From the NCBI GenBank assembly GCA_900543795.1, contig UQSH01000045.1, positions 1 to 13,467 on the forward strand: a stretch of DNA of 13,467 nucleotides, in the 5' to 3' direction. Positions within the stretch are counted from its first letter, which is position 1, and each line of letters opens with the position of its first letter. This DNA comes from an uncultured Oscillospiraceae bacterium. GTDB taxonomy: Bacteria > Bacillota > Clostridia > Oscillospirales > Acutalibacteraceae. The translations under genes were made by a program, and so were the position numbers. Below the pieces are notes generated by a model, which saw only the letters and a program-made list of their open reading frames with translations, had not been told where the DNA came from and did not search any database. Shown here in pieces: positions 7,521 to 13,467 of the stretch.

Positions 7521-7583
7521 ACTGTTCAGTCGATTTAAACCACGGTTCGGATTACTGTTCACTGCCGAGAAAGAAGAAAAAAT

Positions 7584-10500
7584 ATGTCTTGCTTTTCAAA
7601 AATATTTGAAAAGAGCAATGAATTTATCAGTCTTGCTGAAAGCATTAGCCCCGGCGGTGTTCCCGTCGGGGCAACAGGCGTTGCAGATTCATTTAAAGCG
7701 CATCTGATTCATTCGCTTGCTCAGTATAAGGGAGAGAAAGCACTTATCATCACTCCCGATGAGGCCTCCGCAATTAAAATGAGCGAAACGCTCGGAGCAG
7801 TGCAGGCGGGCGTTCTTTATTATCCCGCAAGGGAATTTACATTTCGTGAGGTTGCCGGAATTTCCCGTGATTTTGAGCACATCCGCCTCGGCGTTTTGTC
7901 TAAAATGGCAGAGGGCGAATACACGGCGGTTGTTTGCTCTGCAAATGCGGCGTGCCAAAAAACGATGCCGCCTGCCGAGCTGAAAAAAAGAACGATTCAT
8001 ATAAAAGCAGGCGAGTGCATTGATGTTGAGGGATTTGTTTCGGGGCTTGTGCGTGCGGGCTACACCCGTTGCGAGCAGGTGGACGGAACCTCGCAGTTTG
8101 CCGTTAGAGGCGGCATTATTGATGTTTTCCCACCCGGGTATAACGAGCCTGTTCGTATAGAGCTTTGGGGAGATACGGCAGACACGATTTCCTCTTTTGA
8201 TATAGCAACCCAGCGCAGAACGGCAAAGCTCGGCGGGCTTGATATTATTCCTTCCTCAGAGGTGCTCTTTGAATCAAACGAAAAATTTGCAATGAAAATT
8301 CGAGCTCTTGCAAAATCTCTCAAAGGTAAGGCGATTAAGGCAAGAGAGGCGCTTTATGACGACTGCGAAAAAATCGAAAACGGAATTGTTCCGGCGTGCA
8401 TTGATAAGTATCTGCCGCTTGCTTATGAAAGCAGGGGAATATTCGATTATTTCGGCGGAATACTTTTTGTGTGCGAAAGCGCAAAGGTTAAGGAAAAGGC
8501 AAAAAGCTCCGAAAAGCTGATGACGGAGCAGATTAAATGGTGTGTTGAGGACGGAACGCTCTGCAAGGGGCTTGATAAATTCACTCTCGGATTTGAAGAG
8601 CTTGTTGACGCTTATAATTCCTCGGGCGCAGTTTATCTTGATTCGCTTCCGCGCGGCTCGTTTGATACTCCCGTTTCTCATCTTTCTTCATTTTCCGTTC
8701 AAAGCTTCAATGCGTGGAACGGAACCGTTGAGCAGATAAAGGAGGACACGGCTCCGCTTGTTAAAAACGGCTACACGGTTTGCATAATGGCAGGCACGGC
8801 AAGAAGCGCAAGGGCACTTGCCTATGATTTAAACGACGAGGGAATAAACGCCGTTTTCTGCGACGGGTATCCTGTTGACTTTCAAAGAGGTGCGGTAACC
8901 GTAACAACGGGAACGGTTTATTCGGGCTTCAAAATTACGGAGCTGAAATTTGCACTTATAACCCACGCAAAATCGCTTCAACAGAAAAAGAAAAAACGCT
9001 CTAATTCAAAAAACGCAATTCATTCACTTGATGAGCTTTCCGTTGGAGATTATATAGTTCATAATGTTCACGGAATAGGCGTTTTTGAGGGCATACACGC
9101 ACTTGAGCTTAATAATGTTAAAAAGGATTATATAAAAATATCTTATGCCAAGGGCGATGTGCTTTATGTTCCCGTAACCCAGCTTGACCTTGTTTCAAAA
9201 TATATCGGGCCGGGTGAAAACAGTCGAGTTAAAATAAACAGGCTCGGTGGCTCGGAATGGAAAAAAACAAAGGCAAGGGTGCGCTCCTCCGTTAAGGATA
9301 TGGCAAAGGAGCTTATAGCTCTTTATGCAAAGCGAATGTCTGTGAAGGGCTATGCGTTTTCGGAGGATACTGATTTTCAGCGTGATTTTGAGCTTCGCTT
9401 TGCTTATGAGGAAACAGAGGATCAGCTCAGGTGCACGGAGGAAATCAAAAGGGATATGGAGCGAGCCGTTCCTATGGATAGGCTTCTTTGCGGAGATGTT
9501 GGCTTCGGTAAAACGGAGGTTGCTCTGCGTGCTGCCTTTAAATGTATAACGGAGGGCAAGCAATGTGCAATTCTTGTGCCAACAACCGTACTTGCAATGC
9601 AACACTATAACACGGCAAAAACGCGAATGGAGGCTTTCCCCGTTTCAATAGAAATGCTTTCACGCTTCGTTTCGCCTGCAAAGCAGAAGGAGGTTCTCAA
9701 AAATCTTGAAAACGGCAAGGTTGATTTGCTTGTCGGCACCCACAGAATTATAAGCAAGGATATAAAATTTAAGGATTTAGGGCTTCTTATTGTTGATGAG
9801 GAGCAGCGCTTCGGCGTTGCGCAAAAGGAAAAAATCAAGGAAAAATTCCCTCGCGTTGATGTGTTAACGCTTTCGGCAACTCCTATTCCCAGAACGCTTA
9901 ATATGGCGCTTTCGGGCATAAGGGATATGAGCCTCATTGAAGAGGCGCCGGGGGATAGGTATCCCGTTCAAACCTATGTTGTTGAATATGATTTCGGAAT
10001 GCTTGTTGAAGCAATGGATAAGGAGCTTTCAAGGGGCGGTCAGTGCTATTATCTTCACAATAATATTGAAACGATAGACCACACCGCAGTAAGAATAAAA
10101 AAGGCACTTCCCGAGGCAAGAGTGGGCGTTGCGCACGGGCAGATGACTCAGGAGCAGCTTTCCGATGTTTGGAGTGCGCTTTTAAACGGAGAAATAGATA
10201 TTCTTGTTTGCACAACAATAATTGAAACAGGCGTTGATGTTGCAAATGTGAACACGCTCATTATTGAAAATGCAGACAGAATGGGCCTTGCGCAGCTTCA
10301 TCAAATAAGGGGCAGAGTTGGCAGAAGCTCTCGCCGTGCGTATGCCTATTTAACATTCACACGGGGCAAGGAGCTTTCGGATATTGCAACAAAAAGGCTT
10401 GAAGCCATCAGAGAATATACCGAATTCGGCTCGGGCTTTAAAATTGCAATGCGAGATCTTGAAATAAGAGGCGCAGGCTCTCTTCTCGGAAACCGTCAGC

Positions 10501-11048
10501 ACGGCCATATGGAGGCGGTTGGATATGATATGTATTTAAAGCTTCTCGGCGAAGCGGTTGCAGAGGAAAAGGGAGAAATTAAAGAGGGCGAGGAGGAGCC
10601 CGAATGTCTTATTGATTTGCCGATTGAGGCGCATATCCCCGAGGATTATATTGCCTCCACTGCGCAAAGGCTTTCAATGTATAAGCGCATTGCCGCAATA
10701 AGAACAGATGCCGACGCAAATGATGTTTATGATGAGTTGAAGGATCGCTTCGGTCTTCCGCCCGCTTCAATAAACGGACTTATAGAAATTTCGCTTATGC
10801 GAAACACGGCAGCCACACTCGGAATTTACGAGATAACGCAAAGAAATGGCTCTGTTATGCTCTATATGAATGAGCCGAGGGTTGAATATGTTGTTGCGCT
10901 TAATAAAGCAATGAAGGGCAGAGTGCTCCTTTCTGCATCAAAAAAGGCATATATCGCAGTTAAGCTGAATTATGAAGCTCCGCTTGAAGCAGTCAGAAAC
11001 AGTCTTGAAATAATAAAATCCGTTAATATAAATTCCGAGCAGGAATAA
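7584..11048 (+). CDS. mfd: Transcription-repair coupling factor (Mfd)
   Basis: Mfd of 1154 aa, normal full length. It is a DNA translocase that pushes RNA polymerase off DNA lesions using ATP and recruits UvrA to start nucleotide excision repair. Layout: N-terminal UvrB-homology region (about 1-330, including the QVDGTSQFAVRGGIIDVFPP stretch), RNA polymerase-interacting domain (about 482-560, starting VGDYIVHNVHGIG), RecG-like helicase lobes and the C-terminal TRCF domain (about 990-1110). Helicase motifs are intact: Walker A GDVGFGKT (637-644, K643), DEEQ (738-741), the LSATPIPRTLNMAL motif III block, TTIIETGVDV, and QIRGRVGRS from Q907. The RBS is a weak purine run (GAAAGAAG) before the ATG. 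It lies 134 nt after pth. A hairpin with a T-tract follows 22 nt after the stop and overlaps the leader of the next gene. Confidence 0.98.
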   Translation: MSCFSKIFEKSNEFISLAESISPGGVPVGATGVADSFKAHLIHSLAQYKGEKALIITPDEASAIKMSETLGAVQAGVLYYPAREFTFREVAGISRDFEHIRLGVLSKMAEGEYTAVVCSANAACQKTMPPAELKKRTIHIKAGECIDVEGFVSGLVRAGYTRCEQVDGTSQFAVRGGIIDVFPPGYNEPVRIELWGDTADTISSFDIATQRRTAKLGGLDIIPSSEVLFESNEKFAMKIRALAKSLKGKAIKAREALYDDCEKIENGIVPACIDKYLPLAYESRGIFDYFGGILFVCESAKVKEKAKSSEKLMTEQIKWCVEDGTLCKGLDKFTLGFEELVDAYNSSGAVYLDSLPRGSFDTPVSHLSSFSVQSFNAWNGTVEQIKEDTAPLVKNGYTVCIMAGTARSARALAYDLNDEGINAVFCDGYPVDFQRGAVTVTTGTVYSGFKITELKFALITHAKSLQQKKKKRSNSKNAIHSLDELSVGDYIVHNVHGIGVFEGIHALELNNVKKDYIKISYAKGDVLYVPVTQLDLVSKYIGPGENSRVKINRLGGSEWKKTKARVRSSVKDMAKELIALYAKRMSVKGYAFSEDTDFQRDFELRFAYEETEDQLRCTEEIKRDMERAVPMDRLLCGDVGFGKTEVALRAAFKCITEGKQCAILVPTTVLAMQHYNTAKTRMEAFPVSIEMLSRFVSPAKQKEVLKNLENGKVDLLVGTHRIISKDIKFKDLGLLIVDEEQRFGVAQKEKIKEKFPRVDVLTLSATPIPRTLNMALSGIRDMSLIEEAPGDRYPVQTYVVEYDFGMLVEAMDKELSRGGQCYYLHNNIETIDHTAVRIKKALPEARVGVAHGQMTQEQLSDVWSALLNGEIDILVCTTIIETGVDVANVNTLIIENADRMGLAQLHQIRGRVGRSSRRAYAYLTFTRGKELSDIATKRLEAIREYTEFGSGFKIAMRDLEIRGAGSLLGNRQHGHMEAVGYDMYLKLLGEAVAEEKGEIKEGEEEPECLIDLPIEAHIPEDYIASTAQRLSMYKRIAAIRTDADANDVYDELKDRFGLPPASINGLIEISLMRNTAATLGIYEITQRNGSVMLYMNEPRVEYVVALNKAMKGRVLLSASKKAYIAVKLNYEAPLEAVRNSLEIIKSVNINSEQE

Positions 11049-11070
11049 AATTGAATTTTCCGAATAAATA

Positions 11071-11108
11071 AAAACACCTTGGGGCATAATGCTTTTGAGG
11101 TGTTTTTT
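11071..11108 (+). terminator. Intrinsic terminator of mfd that also masks the RBS of the next gene
   Basis: AAAACACCTT (11071-11080) pairs with GAGGTGTTTT (11097-11106), a 10 bp stem with one T-G pair. GGGGC (11081-11085) can pair further with the bases from 11091 (GC plus T's through G-T pairs), giving a long hairpin with a small apical loop. The 3' arm ends in a run of six T's (11103-11108), the form of a rho-independent terminator. The start codon of the SpoIIQ-like gene begins at the next base, and its GAGG Shine-Dalgarno (11097-11100) lies within the 3' arm. The hairpin could therefore both end transcription and block translation. Confidence 0.7.
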
Positions 11109-11801
11109 ATGTCAGCAGATTCTAAATCAAAAAACGCAGGAAGAAATTTAAAGGCGCTTTTTTCCGTTGTTTGTGTTTCTGTTATTGCTCTCGGAGTTAT
11201 AGTTTATTTCACAACAAAGCCGGCAAAGGATGTTAACGAGCCAACAACGGTTGTTGAAACAACGGCGGTTCAGCGTTCCGTTACGGTTGAGGACACAACT
11301 GCCGAGGAAACAACGCTTGAGGAAACAACCGCCGAGCAATCAACAAGGGCGGAGGAGTCAACAATGCCGCTTTCGGAGTCAAACACGCCGTATAAAAGCT
11401 TTTATCAGTATCCGCTGAACGAGGCTGTTATAAACAGCTATTCGGAGGAGCTTGTTAAAAATGAAACAATGGGTGATTACAGAAGCCACACCGCAGTTGA
11501 TTTTGAAGCTCAGCAGGGTGCAGAGGTGCGTTCAATCAATGATGGCATTGTTATTGATGTTTATAACGATTCAATGCTTGGAATGGTTGTTGAGATAGAC
11601 CACGGCGGAAAGCTTGTTGCACGCTATTGCGGATTAGACAGCGTCAGCGTTTCAAAGGGCGATGGGGTTAAAATCGGTCAGCAGCTCGGCACTCTCGGCA
11701 GAGTTCCGTTTGAAGCGTCTCTTGAAAGCCATCTTCATTTTGAAACAAGGCTGGACGGAAAATATGTTGATCCGCTCAGCGTTATGGGAAAAACCGAATA
11801 A
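11109..11801 (+). CDS. SpoIIQ-like membrane-anchored M23/LytM-domain protein
   Basis: Bitopic protein of 230 aa: short basic N-terminus, one membrane helix (about 17-34), a Thr/Glu-rich linker (about 40-95) with five copies of an EETTA-like pentapeptide (61-85), then an extracytoplasmic LytM (peptidase M23) domain (about 105-226). The zinc ligands look complete: H127 and D131 (SHTAVD) and H208/H210 (HLHFE). The histidine normally found in the YAHL block, catalytic in LytM (His260), is replaced in RYCGLDSVSV (about G175). That stretch, with VVEIDHGGKL before it, resembles SpoIIQ, which bridges mother cell and forespore with SpoIIIAH during engulfment. Zinc-binding SpoIIQ is known from C. difficile, so this may be a structural rather than a lytic protein. 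I chose the ATG at 11109 because GAGG (11097-11100) precedes it. An upstream in-frame TTG (11079) lies inside the hairpin and lacks an RBS. A general cell-wall peptidase is the alternative. Confidence 0.88.
   Translation: MSADSKSKNAGRNLKALFSVVCVSVIALGVIVYFTTKPAKDVNEPTTVVETTAVQRSVTVEDTTAEETTLEETTAEQSTRAEESTMPLSESNTPYKSFYQYPLNEAVINSYSEELVKNETMGDYRSHTAVDFEAQQGAEVRSINDGIVIDVYNDSMLGMVVEIDHGGKLVARYCGLDSVSVSKGDGVKIGQQLGTLGRVPFEASLESHLHFETRLDGKYVDPLSVMGKTE
11289..11363 (+). repeat. Pentapeptide-coding repeat in the linker of the SpoIIQ-like protein
   Basis: Five imperfect 15-base units encode EDTTA, EETTL, EETTA, EQSTR and AEEST (residues 61-85). The result is an acidic, threonine-rich, probably disordered spacer between the membrane helix and the LytM domain. 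Such low-complexity repeats tend to vary in copy number between strains. Confidence 0.65.
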
Positions 11802-11817
11802 TTAAGAAATTGAGAGG

Positions 11818-11850
11818 GCGTCCTGCAATCAGCAGGGCGCTTTATCTGTT
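11818..11850 (+). terminator. Intrinsic terminator after the SpoIIQ-like gene
   Basis: GCGTCCTGC (11818-11826) pairs with GCAGGGCGC (11832-11840), a 9 bp GC-rich stem with one T-G pair and an AATCA loop. It is followed at once by the T-rich TTTATCTGTTTT. It lies 16 nt after the stop codon and should end the CorC-pth-mfd-SpoIIQ-like run. Confidence 0.85.
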
Positions 11851-11890
11851 TTGCACAAAATCAAGGGCTGTTTTTCTGTTGTTTTGCGGA

Positions 11891-11919
11891 TTGAAAACAA
11901 ATGAATGTATTATTATAAT
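11891..11919 (+). promoter_or_regulatory. SigA-type promoter for the transglutaminase-like gene
   Basis: TTGAAA (11891-11896) and a perfect TATAAT (11914-11919) are spaced by exactly 17 nt. Transcription would start near 11926, with a leader of about 44 nt. A second TATAAT (11925-11930) lies just downstream without a matching -35. The terminator upstream isolates this promoter from the mfd unit. Confidence 0.8.
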
Positions 11920-11969
11920 ATAAGTATAATATTGTTAAAATAAGAAAAGCTTCGGAAAGAGGGGTTTGT

Positions 11970-13467
11970 ATGAAAAAATTAAAACAAATTATATCTGTTT
12001 TGCTTTGCGTCGTTATGGCGTTTGGCACCTCTGTTGCCGCTTATGCGCAGGATACTGTTAATTTTGATAAAATTTTTGTTAATCCTGTTTATGAAAGCAT
12101 TCTTGATGAGGAAGATATTTCCGAAATGCTTGAAAGGGCAGAGGCTCAAAGCAACGAAAATCAAAATGCGTTAAGCTATTCAGCTTCAACAAAAAGCGCC
12201 GTTGTTTACACAAGCATTAATTCTGCCGCCGAATATGTTAGAGACAGAATGGTTGAAAGGCAGAATAATATCGTTTTTTCCTACAAAACAACCACAGGCC
12301 CCTCGGGAGTTAACGACTTATATAAATCCATAGTAACCGCCGCAACAAGCGAGGAGCTTTCAATCGGCTTTGCAGACGGAGATTATCTTAAATGGTCTTG
12401 GGGCGGATATAGAGGCGAAATACAGTATACTTTTTCAAGCGGAGAATATACATATACTTTTAGTTCCGATTTCGTTTATTACACAACCGCCGAGCAGGAA
12501 AAACAGGCAACGGCAGTTTTTCAGTCTGTTTATAATGAGCTTAATTTGAGCACCAAAACGGATTATAATAAAATATGCGAGATATATAACTATGTTTGCA
12601 AAACCTGCGATTATTATGAGGATGAAACCGATAGCGGCAATAAAAGCCAGTTTACCTCCTACGGAGCAATTGTTAATCACACCGCCGTTTGCCAAGGATA
12701 TGCAACTGCGATTTACAGGCTTTGCAAAATGGCGGGCATAAAAAGCCGAGTAATAACAAGCACAAATCATGCTTGGAATATCGTTAAGCTTGGGGATTAT
12801 TATTATAATGCAGACGCCACCTGGGACGATAGCAGCAGGTGTTCATACGATAAAAGCAAGGTAACAGACGGTGTTTTGTGGGGAGATTTTATTAACCACA
12901 CATATTTTCTTAAATCAGAAAGCGATTTCAGCGGACACCCAAAGGAAGCGGAATACACAACAGAGGAATTCATAAAGGAATATCCTATTTCTCCCGTTTC
13001 ATATTATTTTTATAAGCATAATTCAGGCACGCAAACTCACAGTGTGTATTGCCCCGTGTGCGATAAGCTTATCAATGCCTCGGAGGCATGCACGATAAAA
13101 GACGGAAGATGTATATATTGCACGGTATCCAAGGTAACAGGTCTTGCAACAACGGCAATAGGCTCGGGCGGAAGAACGCTTACACTCTCTTGGAACGCAG
13201 TAGAGGGTGCAACGGGATATAATGTTTATGTGTATAATAGGCCTGCGGATAGCTGGACTCTTTTAGGCACCGTTTCAACAAATAAATATATAGACGAAAC
13301 GGTAACACCAAGCTATGAGTATTATTACAGAGTAGCCGCAGTCAGAGACGGTATAGAGGGCGTTCCAAGCGATACGCTCCACACCTGTGCCGCCTGCGAA
13401 ACAATGAAAGCTCCGAGCGTTATTGCAACTAATGATAAAACGATACAGGTTGATTGGAATTTGGTTG
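11970..13467 (+). CDS. Secreted transglutaminase-like protein with zinc-ribbon-like insert and fibronectin type III repeats (3' end outside window)
   Basis: The frame is open for 499 codons to the window edge, so the protein is incomplete at its C-terminus. It starts with a clear signal peptide: lysines at 2, 3 and 5, a hydrophobic core (7-24) and a likely cut after A26 (AYA). After a poorly conserved region (27-200) comes a transglutaminase-like papain-fold domain with the triad C241 (AVCQGYA), H267 (TNHAWN) and D282 (NADATWDD). Next is a cysteine cluster C361-x2-C364-x9-C374-x6-C381-x2-C384, like a zinc ribbon, then a fibronectin type III domain (about 391-467) and the start of a second (from about 477). 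Such proteins are exported. The domain may act as a cysteine protease or transamidase on surface or host proteins, but the activity is unproven. GAGGGG (11959-11964) lies 5 nt before the ATG, and the gene has its own promoter. Confidence 0.9.
   Translation, partial: MKKLKQIISVLLCVVMAFGTSVAAYAQDTVNFDKIFVNPVYESILDEEDISEMLERAEAQSNENQNALSYSASTKSAVVYTSINSAAEYVRDRMVERQNNIVFSYKTTTGPSGVNDLYKSIVTAATSEELSIGFADGDYLKWSWGGYRGEIQYTFSSGEYTYTFSSDFVYYTTAEQEKQATAVFQSVYNELNLSTKTDYNKICEIYNYVCKTCDYYEDETDSGNKSQFTSYGAIVNHTAVCQGYATAIYRLCKMAGIKSRVITSTNHAWNIVKLGDYYYNADATWDDSSRCSYDKSKVTDGVLWGDFINHTYFLKSESDFSGHPKEAEYTTEEFIKEYPISPVSYYFYKHNSGTQTHSVYCPVCDKLINASEACTIKDGRCIYCTVSKVTGLATTAIGSGGRTLTLSWNAVEGATGYNVYVYNRPADSWTLLGTVSTNKYIDETVTPSYEYYYRVAAVRDGIEGVPSDTLHTCAACETMKAPSVIATNDKTIQVDWNLV

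Noticed and set aside
7540..7555. GGTTCGGATT resembling a tRNA T-loop
   Set aside because: No acceptor or anticodon stem can be drawn around it and no CCA-proximal pairing exists, so it is not a tRNA.
9195..9605. 136-codon minus-strand frame inside mfd
   Set aside because: It is antisense to the conserved Mfd helicase region and has no recognisable domain or start signal.
11079..11108. Upstream TTG start adding ten residues to the SpoIIQ-like protein
   Set aside because: The added residues are encoded by the terminator hairpin itself, no RBS precedes the TTG, and the ATG at 11109 has a GAGG at proper spacing.
1..13467. CRISPR array, insertion sequence, toxin-antitoxin pair, retron or phage-defence island
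   Set aside because: No regularly spaced repeats, transposase, terminal inverted repeats or defence-type domains are visible. All genes are metabolic, housekeeping, envelope or sporulation types on one strand with uniform codon use by eye.

Overview
The window reads as a stretch of chromosome from a low-to-moderate GC, spore-forming Firmicute of the class Clostridia, probably a gut Oscillospiraceae/Ruminococcaceae-type anaerobe. The grounds are AT-rich intergenic DNA, purine-rich GGAG-type ribosome binding sites, consensus SigA-type promoters, a pth-mfd neighbourhood as in Bacillus (spoVC-mfd), and a SpoIIQ-like sporulation protein. The taxonomic call is inference; no rRNA or phylogenetic marker is present. 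All eight genes lie on the + strand, coding density is high, and no gap exceeds about 200 bases. I saw no insertion sequence, CRISPR array, tRNA, rRNA or prophage gene.

Region 1 (1-3902): an extended -10 promoter and a leader of about 117 nt with a small hairpin precede a PglC-type sugar-1-phosphate transferase. A full-length LacZ-family GH2 beta-galactosidase follows 22 nt later. Both catalytic glutamates are present, but a galactose/sodium-binding aspartate appears to be replaced. The two probably form one transcription unit, an odd pairing of glycan assembly and glycan hydrolysis.

Region 2 (3903-5597): a radical SAM enzyme with a cysteine-containing SPASM-like C-terminal region sits alone between its own promoter (with a stem-loop at the mRNA 5' end) and a downstream hairpin.

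Region 3 (5598-11840): a housekeeping and cell-envelope run. It holds a CNNM/CBS/CorC membrane protein, peptidyl-tRNA hydrolase (overlapping by 17 nt), transcription-repair coupling factor Mfd, and a membrane-anchored M23/LytM protein resembling SpoIIQ. The Mfd terminator hairpin directly abuts the last gene, and its 3' arm contains that gene's Shine-Dalgarno sequence. A strong intrinsic terminator closes the run.

Region 4 (11841-13467): a perfectly spaced promoter drives a secreted transglutaminase-like protein with a Cys-His-Asp triad, a four- or five-cysteine zinc-ribbon-like insert and fibronectin type III repeats. It runs off the end of the window.

I did not find a convincing new multi-gene system. 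The best leads are the terminator/RBS overlap at the mfd-SpoIIQ-like junction, the altered substrate-site residue of the beta-galactosidase, and the domain layout of the secreted transglutaminase-like protein.
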